From positions 248,001-312,000 of the forward strand of contig QPMI01000601.1 in NCBI GenBank assembly GCA_004431415.1: DNA of 64,000 bases. The letters are read 5' to 3'. The translations under genes and the position numbers were made by a program. The notes under the pieces are model-generated. The model was not told where the DNA came from. It searched no databases and saw only the letters and a list, made by a program, of their open reading frames with translations. Positions 1 through 10,989 of the stretch are shown piece after piece (position 1 is the stretch's first letter; the number at the start of each line of letters is the position of its first letter). This DNA comes from Cyanophora paradoxa (Eukaryota > Glaucocystophyceae > Cyanophorales > Cyanophoraceae).

Positions 1-569
1 GCCGGGGGACTGACTGACGACAGCACTAGATCCGAGTCAAGTTGATTGACTAAACTCGGCCGAGTTGCTAGACTCGTCCCGGTGTCCGAGTCAAATTAGT
101 ACGGGCCGGTCCCGAGTCTAGCAACTCGGTGAAGATCTGATTGGACACTGAAGATCTTCGAAGATCTCCCGGAAAACTATTTGATTGGCCAGCCTTGATT
201 TGATATATACCTAGACTCGATATTCGTTGATGTATAATAATATAGCACGCGGAATATACCAGAGCACTGACTGCCATTCGGCATACTAGGAGCATACTCG
301 GTACCGGACAGAATCTGCCAGCTCGAGGCCAGGCCCAGTCAGCCGTTACTAACCGACAATGCCAGCGCCTGTGGGGCCCGCCGAGTTCTTGCGAAGATTT
401 GGACCCCCAAAGAACTCGTAGCGTCAGAATCCTCAGATTGCGAGTTCCAGTGGCTGGCAGTTTTTTCCCGGCCCGGGGGCGCGCCGACGCGGCGCGGTTG
501 CTGCCGCAGTGCTCGAGCTAGGCTGCTGCCTGCAGCTGCAGCTGCAGCCTGCAGGCTGCAGCAGCTACT
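1..569. other. Left flank without recognisable gene
   Basis: No reading frame here resembles a protein or shows a plausible exon chain. The stretch contains short inverted motifs: a 16-base arm around CGAGTTGCTAGACTCG (about 62-77) returns as its reverse complement near 113-128, and GAAGATCT recurs three times around 130-168. Positions 520-567 are a PstI-like CTGCAG-rich cluster directly before the terminal inverted repeat that begins at 570. Confidence 0.5.
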
Positions 570-785
570 ACCGTGTAACACTATATTATGACGGTCAAAT
601 TATGTCGTTATAAAACTGGACCCTTCTCTTGGTGAAATATGACGGTCCCAAATTATGTCGTCATGAAATTTTCAGGCTTGTCGATAGGGCTCCGGCCCGG
701 GTCCTAAAACCTGGACCCGCGACCCGCGGGTCGGGTCGACCCCCTGACCCGTGACCCACGGGTCCGACCCGGGTCGCTGGGGGGG
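570..785 (+). repeat. Left terminal inverted repeat
   Basis: Outer part AT-rich (ACCGTGTAACAC, two ATGACGGTC and two AATTATGTCG words), inner part a dense series of GACCC/GGGTC words around 715-780. The same order occurs inverted at 9790-10048. Confidence 0.65.
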
Positions 786-1401
786 GTACCGGTTGCGCCG
801 AAAAACCGCTAAAAAAACACGGGTTCGCTTCCGACAGAGACATTTCTGTCAGCGGCGCCCCGAACTCGGCCGGCAGCCAGTTGAGCGGCGCGGTCTTAGT
901 CTTGCGGTTGCTCGGTTGGCTTCATAGCTATCGTGTGCATCATCCTCGTCGGCCCCCGTACTTTCTCTGGCGCAGCTCGGGTCGACGGCGTTTTGTGTGC
1001 CAGGTGCGACGCAGCCTTCGGCGTCCTCCTGAATCACTGGATCGATGTCAGGGCTAATGGCGCGCGCTCTTGGCCTCCCGCTGCGCGTTCCCGTGCAGGT
1101 CGCGCAGCGGCCGCGCCGCTGATCATGATCGGACCGCGAGGGCGGCTAGAACATGCATGCAACATTGGAGCATTGCAGCAGGATGCTCTTCCATGAGTCC
1201 AGCGAAGGCCGGCTCTCCATTGCCGGCCGCCGAGCGAAGGTGCGGCGCCGGCGGCCGCGCCCCGCGGGAGTCTTGCCACGTGCGCCCTCCCTGCTGACTC
1301 TACGCTCTTTGTAGCCACACTACGCTCCCGCGGCGCGCCGCGGGCGGCGAGCGCGCCTCGCCGTAACCGAGACCAGCTGCAGGCGCCGCGGCGCGGCTGG
1401 A

Positions 1402-2370
1402 CTACGGCCGAGCCAAGGTGCGGCGGCCGCGGGGCGCGGCCGCGGGCGCCGCGCGCGCTTCCGCGCGCTTTGGGCCGATGTATTCTCCTTCGCAGCGGGC
1501 GCTGGCAGCCCGGCGCCTTCGCAGCGGGTGCTTCGCAGCTGCGACTGCCTTTCGAAGCTCGGCGACTGCGGCTTCCGACTCCTTGAGCTGCAGAGAATTT
1601 TATGTGTAATTCAGTAACGGCCGCGCGGGAGCTCGAGGCCTGCAGATCTAGATAGCGCTAGCGCTGCAACTTGTTCTGGATCTCACCTCTTCCTCGGTGG
1701 AGCCCAGCTTGATCTCGAGGTCGCGTACCTGCTGCGCATGCTCCGTCTTGAGCTTCTTAACTGCCTCCTTCTGCGCGAGTTCTAGCTCGCCCTTCAAGTG
1801 TTCCAGCTCTTCTTCCTTCAAGGCGCGCTCCTTCGACAACTTCTCCTCGACCTGCCATGTACAGCGGATATTTATAAATTAAATCGACGCGCCGCCCGCG
1901 CATCACGGGGTCGCGCGGGGAGTCGCGCGCACCTCGCGCACTTGCTGCTTCCATTCTGCCTCCGTCAATTCCTTTTCCCTGCCCTTCTTCACCAGGATCG
2001 CCAGCGTCACGCCGAGGTCTGAGGTCCCTCGGGGCAGCGCTCCCTGCGCATGCGGGCGCATGCATTAGAATTCACCCGGACAGTTCGCAGGCCGCGTGCA
2101 GCACCGCACGCGCACCTCGTTTTGGAGCTCCGAAATAGCATACATGATGGCGGCGCCTTTCGCCACGGCATCCGCCGCAGCCTTGCTCGGCTTGCTCGCT
2201 TGCACTCCAGTGACTTCTTGATAGAGTTTCACATCACTGTCTTTCAGCGTGAGCCGAACTGGAGCATAAATGAATTCGCACACACCGAGACAAATGGCTA
2301 TAGATGGAACTGAGGTGTCCATCTGTGTCAAGTCGAGAGATGAGCCTACGGGACTAAGCCTTTCGGACAT
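1402..2370 (-). CDS. Four-exon coiled-coil protein inside the TIR element
   Basis: Not recognised. Exons read on the minus strand: 2116-2370, 1933-2043, 1687-1851 and 1402-1587, joined in phase 0 by GT-AG introns (donors GAG|GTGCGC, GAG|GTGCGC, GAG|GTGAGA) into about 238 residues ending in TAG. The first 85 residues include a short hydrophobic patch (SIAICLGVCEFIYAP) and a Lys/Ala-rich segment. From about residue 115 to 200 the protein is a strong heptad coiled coil rich in Glu and Lys (for example KEEELEHLKGELELAQKEA); the last 40 residues are Arg/Ala/Pro-rich. The coil running across three introns argues that the exon chain is real. It lies wholly between the TIRs at 570 and 10048, so it may be cargo of that element. 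Coiled-coil composition alone gives no function. Confidence 0.7.
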
Positions 2371-3349
2371 CGGACCGGGTGGAGCTCGGATGTGGAAGTA
2401 ACTGGAGATGCTACCCCGGGGACTAAGTCTAGAGCTGCAGCACAGGAAAGATCCTACGTATACGCGGGAAAGGGAGTGACTACCCAGGGACGAGAATAGA
2501 AATCAGAGGTGGGCAGCGAAGTGAGCTGCAGCTGTAGCTAGCGCTATGCCTAGTAAGCTAGGGCCTCCGAGAAGGCGCACTATAATCTAAACCTCCCTGT
2601 ACACGCTAGCGTACGGCCCGCCGTGTCGTCGGCACGGCGGGTCGGGTCGGGGGCTCGCTCGTCCGAGAGCAAGCCTGGTGGAGCCGCCGGGCTCAGGGCA
2701 TCCGGGAAGGTTGGTCGGGGGTAAGGGGACGGGGGCAGGGAGGAGGGCACGGCATGGGGCGACGTTGGGCGGTGGGACAGGACGGGGAGGACCGGGTCGG
2801 GCAGCCGCGGTCGGGAGAAGGGAGGCTCCAGTGGCGCGTTCCGCCGGGCTTCCAGCCGCCCGCCGACCGCCTCCCCCCCGCCGCGGGCAATGACGAGCCC
2901 CCTCCGCGGCGGTCCGACCGCCCCGGCCTGGCGCGTGGCCGGGGCAGGCGCCGGTGGGTTCAGCGGCCGACCGACGACCTTCCACCTGGCAGCTCGCACC
3001 ACCGTCCCCTCCCTGGGGTAGCGGGAGATCAGCAGAACGGTGAGGGCGGAGAGGGGTGGGGGGAGGGGCCGTGGGGAAGGGCGACTGGGGCAACGGGCGA
3101 GAGAGGGCAGGGGGGGCAAGAGCAGCGGTGGCGGCGGGAGGCGAGCGTGTCGGCGGTAGCGAGAGAGGTGTGGAGGCGCAGGTCGCGCAGGCGACGGCGG
3201 GTCGGCGGCGGGCGCGAGGGCCCAGCGAGCGGCCGTAGGTGATAGGTTGAGAGTGAGGTCGTCAGTGGGCGTAGTGATGGAGTCTCCGTGTCTCCGCGTC
3301 TCCTCCAGTGGTAGCCCCCCCCCCCCCCCCATCCCCCTACGAGGGTAGG
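2371..3349. other. GC-rich spacer between coiled-coil gene and LINE
   Basis: Long open frames on both strands (for example 2580-3431 minus) are Pro/Arg/Gly-rich and look like by-products of GC content. A run of 16 C lies at about 3315-3330, next to the presumed 3' end of the LINE. I see no gene here. Confidence 0.5.
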
Positions 3350-3868
3350 TTAATCGTCCGGGGGGGGCAGGCTCCAGGGGCGGACCTTGGTGCTGTCGTA
3401 GAGTTCTTGGGCTTGAAGCGCTGCCTTCCATCCTCGGTATTCCGGCGTGCAGTCCGCGTTCTGGGCTGCGCGGAGTTCGTTATGGAGGTGCAGGGGCCCG
3501 TCGCAGGCGGGGCAGTATTCTATCGGGGCACGAGGGCCGCGGGCGCGCTCTTTAGCTCTAGCCCCTGTGCGGCGCGGGCGCGGGCGGCGTTTGGAGGCCT
3601 GGGAGATGCGACAGTCCTTCTCCCATGCGGCGTTGGTTGCACACCTGTCAGACCAGAGCCGACGCGCGCGTTCTATTAGCATCTGGCGCACGCGCTTAGC
3701 CGTGCGGGGTGCGCGGCGCGGGTCGAGGTCGAGCCGACGGATCAGGTCGCTTTCGAGCGATGTAGGAGCGACGCCCTGGAGTACCCAGAGCCGCGGGAAG
3801 ACGGTCGGGTCGTCGTCGAGTCTGCGCGCTGCGGCGTCATCGTCAGCTACGCGTAGGTAGGCGGGCAC
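3350..3868 (-). pseudogene. LINE C-terminal tail
   Basis: A basic, Trp-containing tail (RRLWSDRCATNAAWEKDC) with one Cys pair (YCPACDGPLH) follows the RNase H/Cys-cluster region in a different frame. It shows no domain I recognise, but it is contiguous with the LINE and ends close to the C-rich tract at 3315-3330. Confidence 0.5.
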
Positions 3869-5336
3869 AAGACCGGAAGCGAGCGCCAGCGTGGGATCGA
3901 CGTTTTTGGGCTGGGGCCGTGAGCCTCGCGGTGGACGCGCCGCAGGAAGCGATTCAGCTCACGGGCGGTCTCCGCGCGGTGCGCCACTGCATGGGGCCCC
4001 GGGCACAGGAAGACGTGCGTGTATGTCTCTGCTGGGCCCGCGGTGAGAGCTGTGGGGGCCGCGCGCTGTCGGCTAGGGCCGGCTTGCACGAGCTGCTCGC
4101 TCGCCTCCGACGAGTTCGCTCGATTCCGCCGGGCACATGGAGTCCTCGTGGCGCAAGCCGCGCAGCGGCCGCCCGGGTTGTAGGCTGCGTAGAGGTCGGG
4201 CCTATCCCGTACCCGGACTTCGTTCGCTGGGAGCGAGCTGCAGATCAATTGGGTCCTGAACTTGAAGAGCGCGTTGCGAGCTCCGCTCGCGCCGCGGAAC
4301 CTGGGTCCTACGGTCGTCTCAGCATACAGGCCGCCGATGTCTGCCCCGGCGTTTCCGCGGCGTAGAACTGCTCCAGCCAGTGGTTGTTGAGCCCAGGCGA
4401 AGTGCGTGTGATGCTCATGTAAGGTGTCCATGTGTTCCTTCGGGTCGCCTTCCACCCGTCGCACGGTGCCGTCCCCGTTACCGATTGTGAGGACGGCTGG
4501 CATGCTGAACTCCGGCGGCAGGAAGACGGGCTCGTGAAGGCTCTCTGCAGGGAGTTGTTCGTCGGCTGTGCGATTCGCAAGAGCGTCGGCAACGTCATTG
4601 TGCAGGTCGCGCGCTTCGCCTTGCGCGTGCGCCTTCACTTTCACCAGCGTGAGCGGCCGCCCCCTCAAATCTAGTTGGGCCCTGAGTTTACGCCACGCGT
4701 ATAGTTCGGCAGAGCAGACGTGCCGGATGTACTCCGCGGGCTACGCTGGGCGGCGTCGAGAACAAATTCCCTACACCAGCGGATCGCATTCTGGTTGTCG
4801 ATGTGGACCACGGCTCCGAACGGGGAGAGTATGTCCGCCGTAAGCACTGCCTGTAACTCCGCTTTGTTGATCTCCTGCGTCCCACTCAGGCGGGCGCGAA
4901 AGTTGGGAAAGACTTCCGGCGGGTGGAGGCTCGCGCCAGTGCGCAGGTGACGCGCGGGCCAGTGGATCGCATAAGCTCCGCGCGCTAGGGTCGTCTGACC
5001 GTCCAGCAGGCTCCCGTCCGTCCAGGCCAGGGCCGGCGCGGCCGCCTCGTAGGTCCCGTCAGTGGCGGCTTCAGCTTCCCGCAGCTCGCGGCGGAGGCTC
5101 GCTTCCAGCCCATCCCACGCCTGCAGGAAGGTCGCCCAGGAGTCTTCGTCCCTCAGTGCGTAGTAGTATTTCCGTGCCTGCCTAGGGGTAATCGGGCCGC
5201 CTCGTCTTGCGGCAGGTGCAGCGGCTCCGGCGGGTCCGCTTCCAGCTCGGCGAGGCGGGCGGCATCCTCGGGCGAGAGGGAGTGCCACTGCACGCGATCG
5301 TCCCCTTCTTGCCTGGCTTGCAGCAGCATCCGCCAT
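3847..5336 (-). pseudogene. LINE RNase H domain and Cys/His cluster
   Basis: All four acidic RNase H residues can be recognised across two frames: WTDGSL (Asp), INKAELQAVL (Glu), VVHIDNQNAIRW (Asp) and LHNDVADALANR (Asp). After it comes CAACATRTPC and later ETYTHVFLCPGPH, resembling the CCHC cluster found after RNase H in such LINEs. The break between frames lies near 4670. The enzyme would remove RNA from the RNA-DNA hybrid during reverse transcription. Confidence 0.85.
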
Positions 5337-5949
5337 CGGTGCGCATCCATCGCCGCCGCCGCTGCCCGTGCGGGGTGAAAGTATTCAAGCAGGCCTTGGC
5401 GCGAGAGTACTTTGCGGCTGGCGCGACCTGAGCGGGTGGAGGTCTGGCCCTCACACTCGGCCGCGGGCACGTCGTCGTGCTCAATTGTGGACACGGCGCC
5501 AGGTACGGCTCCCAGCGCGGCGGCATGTTCGACCCAGCCCCCGACCGAGGTCCCGTGCTCCCCTGCGTCGTCGCAGGTGCTCGTCGCCCGGCAGGCCGCG
5601 CCGGCGGCTCGCGGGCATGTGTGATCGTCGTGCCAGTGCCGCCGGCCCTCCCCGGGTATGATATTGTAGCGGCGCTGCGCAAGGGGCGGCTCCCGGATTT
5701 CGTGCTGACAGTGTCCATCGCAGCGGCAGTAGGCGCCGTCGGCGATCGGGTCCGCTTCTTCCGGGACAGGGATCCAGTGTTCGAGACGGCATTCCGTCGC
5801 AACAAGGCGGCCCGGCTCGGAGTCCGCCGTACGGAGGCGGCCGACGTGGGGCGGTATCGTCGCATCGTGAATGGTCGCCAGGTCGTAGTAGCAGACGAAA
5901 TCGTCCGGTCGGTGAATGTATTTCTTAGCTCCGCCTGGCAGCTGCGCCA

Positions 5950-7020
5950 TGGCTGATGGTGGGGTACCGGGGGCTGCCTCATCGGGTACCGAAGGGCACC
6001 CTTGCCACTAGCGTCTAGCGTCAGAGCCTTGGCGAGGGTCTTCCACCAGGAAGGAGCGGCCCAGGGCAGGGTGTCGCGAGGGGCTCGGAGGTGCAGGTCC
6101 CGCCAGGTGCAGAGGCGCTCACCGTCGCGCGCCGTGACAGAGGACATCCAGTACATGCCTGCAGCGTAGAGGGTAGGGGCGGCGTCTTTGAAGATGTCTT
6201 TGGGGATGTGCGTCGCCAGCACGTATTCGCGCAAGAGCTCTGCCGGCTTCGGCCAGGGTACACCGGCCCCGGGGGGGTACGGGGCGCTCACGTATCGTGC
6301 GTGGTTCGATTGGATCCTGTACTGGCGGCGCTGCAGCAGCGGCATCACAGCGGCGATCGTGTTGGCCTTCGCGAGTTGTGGCGTTACGTGCGCGTTCAGA
6401 AACTCTGTCGGCAGCAGCGGCACGCCTAGCTTGCGCTGGAGGGCATGGACGCGGTGGGCCATCACCTGGGAGAGTAGTTCGTCCGGCTCGCCGCAGAGCC
6501 GCGCGAGCAGGTCCGTGATCTGGTTCTTGGCCATCAGGTGCGCCATGCGCGGGAGGCGATACGTGCCGTGGCTCCAGAGCGCATAGTTCGACGTTGACGC
6601 CGCAAGTCCGCCGTGGTGCTTAACTACTCGCAGCCAGATGGCGTCCAGCCGGTCGCACTGGGCTTCCGACAGCGGCACCACCTTGAGTCCGTACGCGATC
6701 CGCGCCTGCACGACGGCCTCGACGATGTAGCAGGCCTCTTGTGCGGTCAGTTGCTTGCGTGCGATGACCGCGACGGTCTCGCGGGCCTGCGCCTCCATCT
6801 GTCTGATCTGCTCCGTCCACGACAGGTTCGCGGTCAGGTAGACGCCGAGCAGCTTAAAGTGCGCGCCCGGCGCCAGCTTCTTGCCGACCGGCACGCGCGG
6901 ATGGCCCAGCAGCGGGCCTCTGGCTCGGGTGAGACGTTGTTGTACGTGAACTCGGTTTTCGAAGCGTTGACCGTGATGTCGTGCATGCGGAAGAACTCGG
7001 AAGCCACGTCGGCCAGTCTC
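5950..7020 (-). pseudogene. LINE thumb and connection region
   Basis: The frame continues from the YADD segment with KLLGVYLTANLSW, typical of the post-catalytic LGV(Y)L block of LINE RTs, followed by a long helical segment (ARIAYGLKVVPLSEAQCDRL). It links RT to RNase H without a recognised domain of its own. The frame ends or shifts near 5950, where a His/Cys-rich stretch with CRCDGHCQHEI is found in another frame (5700-5790). Confidence 0.75.
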
Positions 7021-8059
7021 TGAATCCCGGCCGCTGTGCCGCTCCACCACTGGGTGTCGTCCGCGTACGCGCACCCCGTGACGCGCGCGCGAGGCTGCCC
7101 GGCGTCCGCGACCGCATCGCCCAGAACGTACGCGACCCCTCCCCGCCTTGATCGCAGTCGACTCTGTCCAATTCTTGCTGGGCGCAGAGGAGGGCGTCGT
7201 AGAAGATGAGCCAGTGGAGCGGGGACTCTATGCCGCCCTGCGGGAGGCCGCACTCGAGCTCGAAAGCGTCAGAGAGTCCGTGCCCTGTAATCGCGCGCGC
7301 GCGCCGCCGCTCAAAGATATTGCGGTGCAGGTCAATGTACCCCTCCGGGGCCCCGATCCGGCGGAGGGAGAGCTCCATGCTGACCCACGATACTGAGTCG
7401 TACGCCCGCCGAATGTCTTGGAGCAGGATATAAATGGGTTTATGGTGCTCTTTAGCGTCCTCTAGGATGGCCACCGTGAGGTGCAGGGCGTCGTACGTCG
7501 ACTTGGCCTTCCTGAAGCCATAGTTCACCCCCTGCAGGACCCCGTGCTTCTCTATAGCATCCGCTAGTCGCTTCGTGAGCAGGCCCGTCGCTAGCTTCAG
7601 GCCGACTTCTTGGAGCGTGATGGGGCGGAGGTTGCCTTCGATGTCCCCGTCCCAGACCCCCTTCTTCGGGATCCCGAAGATATTGCTCTCACACATCTCG
7701 CTAGGCAGGTCGCGGAGGCGGAGCACCTCGCAGACAATCGCCATCAGGAGCCGGCGCCCGCGGGGTGGGTACGCCTCCGGATCCATCGCGTCGGGCAGCT
7801 CCGGGTTCCAGAGCGTCTTCAAGATTGCGTTTGTACAGTTCGAGGGCCCGCCCGCCCCGTCTGTCAGTGAGCGCACGTACGCCCCTAGCTCCTCGTACGT
7901 AGGCTCGATCATTGTCCCGGCGAATGCATCTGCTGCGCCAGCTTGCAGGACTAGGGGCCGGTAGACTGCACGCCAGAAGTCGGGGGGCAGGTAGTCTAGC
8001 GCGGAGTCGGGCACCAGGTCGACTGTGCCGCCAAGCTGGGGTTGCGTTTGGCACACCAT
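6834..8059 (-). pseudogene. LINE reverse transcriptase, frameshifted
   Basis: Palm and finger motifs are clear: FGIPKKGVWDGDIEGNLRPI, GVNYGFRKAKSTYDAL, LLQDIRRAYDSVSW (first catalytic Asp) and the CGLPQGGIESPLHW block. The YADD box lies in another frame (CAYADDTQWW, about 7050-7080), so at least one indel near 7140 breaks the gene. The thumb/connection region continues in a third frame from about 7070 downward. All core catalytic motifs can still be seen in the DNA, which suggests fairly recent decay. Confidence 0.88.
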
Positions 8060-9330
8060 TGCTTCCAGTGCTCGGCCATGACGGCTTTGACCTCATCGGG
8101 GGACGTGTAAATTTCGTAAAAGTTTCCGTCGCGCGCTAGTCGCGTGACGTGCATGATCGGCTCCCCGCGCGAGCGTTCAAGTACAGAGTTTAGATAGCTG
8201 CGTAGCTGGCGCGGGTCCGCAAAGCGCGCCTGGCGCGCCGTGACGAACTCCTGGATCTGCCGGTTACGTTCTGCGCTCGTCTCTTTCTGGTGGCGTCTGC
8301 GAACGCGGTTCCGCCAGTTGTTCAGGAGCTTGAAGTAGAGTCGCCACGACCCGTAGCGGGCCGGGAAGGGCGCTGCGTCGTCCGGGTCGCGGACGGGGCG
8401 GCGCGGCATGGGTTCGGGTCCCGGGACGAGGCTTTTGACGAGGCCCTCAAGTTTCTCGAGACGGGTGGTTAGTCGGGACGACGGTAAGCCTCCAGCGGAT
8501 TCTGCAGCCCAGCCAGCGAGTAGGCGACCGACTTTCTTGTCCATCACCAGCTGCCATGCGACCGGCCGCCGGCTCGCGGGGCGGGAGCCGCGCGCTTTCA
8601 GGCACTTGTGTTCTTTAGCGAGCGCCAGCACGTCCTCGGTGGCCCGCCGGTAGAGGGTACCGATTCGCTCCCGCCGCTCCTCGTCGGTGCCGCCGCCAAC
8701 GCCGTTCAGGGCCTTGTCCAGTTCTGTCTCCAGTCCTTGCAGGCGCTCTTCCACCGCCTTTCGGAACGCCGGGAGCTTCTCTTTGTCGATGAGGTGCAGC
8801 GCGAAGAGGGGCGGGGGCTGCGACGGGCGCGCCTCGTCCTTGGCTGGCTGGCTGAGCCCCGCCGTTTTCAGGTCATAGTCGGCCATGACGGGGAAGTGAT
8901 CAGAAGGGTGCGGCATGGCCACGGCTCGGGGCAGTGCATGCACCGATCGCAGCGCCTTTTTCAGGCTCGCCGAGTGGAGCACCGCATCGATGCGCCCTGC
9001 CGAGGTGATAGCGTCGTCGGGCGCAGGATCCAGCAGGCGGTCGTCCAGCACGAGTTCCGGCGCCTCGACCGCCGAGTCCCCGGTTTCGTCGTCGTCCGCT
9101 GGCGCGGCCCCCGATGTCTCCGCTGGCGGGCCGTGGCGGGCAATAAAGGTGACCTCTGCTCCTTTTCTTTTCTCTTCTGCCGCATCTAACAGTCCCCAAG
9201 TGCCTCGCAGCGTCCCCCACCACGCGCGTTCCGGTATCTGGGACTGGACGAAGCTGCCCTGACGAATGCGGGAGATGGCCGGGATCGCAACAGAGTTCCA
9301 GTCACCCAGGCGTGAGCCGAACTGGCTCCG
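8050..9330 (-). pseudogene. LINE endonuclease C-terminal half and RT N-terminal extension
   Basis: The frame contains LGDWNSVAIP, matching the GDxN motif of APE-like endonucleases, then GRIDAV and SDHFPVMADYDL, matching the SDH metal-binding/catalytic motif. The upstream N and E motifs of the fold are not visible. The following 300 residues are Arg/Lys-rich with the FSARYGSWRLYF- and LARDGNFYEI-type blocks that precede RT in such elements. The endonuclease of this family nicks target DNA to prime reverse transcription; this copy is incomplete. Confidence 0.75.
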
Positions 9331-9760
9331 AGTGCACGTACTTCCTTGGGCGGCCGACGGCGCCGCGGCCGCTGCTAACCGGCGGCGGCGCCGGCGGCGC
9401 GGCGACACGACGTGTTGCCGGCACCGGTGCCGCGGACGGCGCAAGAGCCGGCGCAGCCGCGGCCGCAGCTGCAGCCGGCGCCGCGGCTGGCCCCACGGCC
9501 GCCGCCGGCGTTGGCTCCGCGGCCGTGGTCACAGCTGACGTCGACGCTCCGGCGCCGGCTGCTCTAGCTAACGCGTGCGCCGCTGGAGCTGGCGCTGGCG
9601 CCGACTCGGGAGTCCTGGCCGTCGTCTCTCGACCCGCCGCCGGCGCCGCGGAAGGCCCGCTGCCGAAAATGAGCTTGTGCGCGATTGCAGGGCGTTGTTG
9701 CAGCAGCGGCTCATCATCGCTGGCGGCTCGGGAGACCCCGGCTGCGCGTTTTGGCGGCAT
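9302..9760 (-). pseudogene. LINE N-terminal segment with AT-hook
   Basis: Starts at ATG 9760. The segment is dominated by Ala/Pro low complexity and ends with a GRGAVGRPRKY motif, an AT-hook-like core (GRPRK). It runs out of frame just before the endonuclease segment. Where a LINE endonuclease should begin with its Asn and Glu metal-binding motifs there is nothing, so a deletion or frame loss near 9300-9440 has removed the first half of that domain. Confidence 0.6.
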
Positions 9761-9789
9761 TTTGCTGAGGGTACCTGCTAAAATGTCCT

Positions 9790-10048
9790 TGTATGGACCC
9801 GACCCGCCGGGTCACCACCTGGACCCGTGACCCGCGGGTCAGGCGACCCACGGGTCCACCCGCGGGTCGGGCGACCCGGGCCGGAGCCCTACAAGTTGTC
9901 GAGCTAGCGCTCGGGCGGTTTATTGTATGGGACGACTTACTGTACCCGTTTTATGACGGTCCCAAATTATGTCGTTAGATCATGTCCGAACCGACATAAT
10001 TTGGTACCGACATAGTAAAGTGCCCGTCATATTATTGTGTTAGACGGT
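9790..10048 (-). repeat. Right terminal inverted repeat
   Basis: Inverted counterpart of 570-785: the GACCC/GGGTC array (9795-9885), the GGGCCGGAGCCCTA block, then TATGACGGTCCC, AATTATGTCG and the terminal GTGTTAGACGGT ending at 10048. The last 26 bases match the left end at about 22 positions. Confidence 0.65.
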
Positions 10049-10985
10049 TGAGGGGGGGTACGCGTGACGCAAAATTTGCGGCGGCGCGACGATTACGGCA
10101 GCGCGGCGGGCCAGGCTTCCCACCCGTGGGTGCCTGATAACGCCGCGTGTCAAGCTGCTCGGAAAGTCGCGCGCCAGCTCCACCCGACCCCCGTAGACCG
10201 ACAACGCTAGCCAGCCCAGCCGGGCGCGAGCCGACAGCCGACGCGGGCATGCGCACATTACCGTCCAGCATCACTGCCGAAGCCGACAGCCCGCCCCCGG
10301 AGCGACGTGGAGCCCCGCCGACCTCGCCATGACGCCGACGCTTTTTGAATCTCAAGGACCTTGCCCGCGCCCCGCGCGGGACATACGGATAGCGCGCTGC
10401 CACTCTAGATCTTCCGTATAACGTCGCAGTCCTAATATAAAGCGTGCGAGCGACCGCCTCGACTACGCCCGAGCTCCCGCCATCGCCGCCCGGCCACCCA
10501 CACGCCGCCCGCCGCATAGCCGATGCCCGATGACCGCCAGCTCTCTAAGATGACGCACCCGCCGTCGACGTCGCGCGCCGCCGCCACTAGTACTGTCCCT
10601 CGAATGCCGCCGTCATGCTGCAGGCGCCGCGCGCGCCGCCCCATCCTTACAGAACGTGCTCGCGCGCCTGCAGATCTCGACCTGCATCTTGACCTCTCTC
10701 CTCCGCCTCGAGCTCGCCGCGCGACGGGGCCGTCGGCGCCGTCCGATGTACAACTACGGCGGGGTGCGCCCACGCCCAACTAGTACTCCCTAGCGCCCCG
10801 CGCCGGTCCCTCCCCCGCCCAGAGCCCAGGCCCCGCGGGCCCACGCCCCCGCCCCCTCTCCCCCGGCCTGGGCCCAAAGGGCGCCCACCCGGACTCCTCC
10901 TCCCCGAGGTCGGTACAGAGACGTGTACGCTCGGTCCCCCCCCCCCAGAGCCAGACGAGGCTCGCCCGGACCCGGCCTCCAAGCC
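10049..10985. other. Spacer between TIR element and minisatellite
   Basis: GC-rich, with open frames on both strands that lack any convincing exon structure or motif. I see no gene, RNA or repeat unit that can be supported. Confidence 0.4.
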
Positions 10986-10989
10986 GGCC

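Larger units (their letters stand above)
3350..9760 (-). mobile_element. Degenerate non-LTR retrotransposon (LINE) with endonuclease, RT and RNase H
   Basis: Read on the minus strand the order is: AT-hook-bearing N-terminal segment, C-terminal half of an APE-type endonuclease, reverse transcriptase, thumb/connection, RNase H, a Cys/His cluster and a C-terminal tail. The polyprotein is spread over at least five frames, so several indels have broken it. Its predicted 5' end (9760) lies about 30 bp from the subterminal GACCC array of the right TIR, and its 3' end near the C run at 3315-3330. Domain order with RNase H after RT fits the RNase H-bearing LINE groups (I/Tad/Loa-like); I cannot place it further. 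No poly(A) tail or target duplication was found. Confidence 0.85.
570..10048. mobile_element. 9.5 kb element bounded by long terminal inverted repeats
   Basis: The left end reads ACCGTGTAACAC and the right end, read on the minus strand, ACCGTCTAACAC; about 22 of the first 26 bases match. Both ends continue inward with motifs like ATTATGTCG and ATGACGGTC, then with an array of GACCC/GGGTC words beside a shared TAGGGCTCCGGCCCGG block (about 690-780 and 9790-9890). The TIRs are therefore about 200-250 bp and imperfect. I see no DNA transposase inside. The interior holds a four-exon coiled-coil gene and a decayed LINE, so this may be a non-autonomous TIR element that carries host sequence and was hit by a LINE, or two repeat copies that happen to face each other. 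No clear target-site duplication is visible. Confidence 0.6.

Noticed and set aside
2580-3431. 283-codon minus-strand open frame rich in Pro/Arg
   Set aside because: GC-driven; frames on both strands are equally open and no motif or exon structure is present.
570-10048. CRISPR array, prophage or bacterial operon
   Set aside because: Introns, eukaryotic domain families and retroelement types throughout the window rule out a bacterial origin; no regularly spaced repeats with unique spacers were seen.
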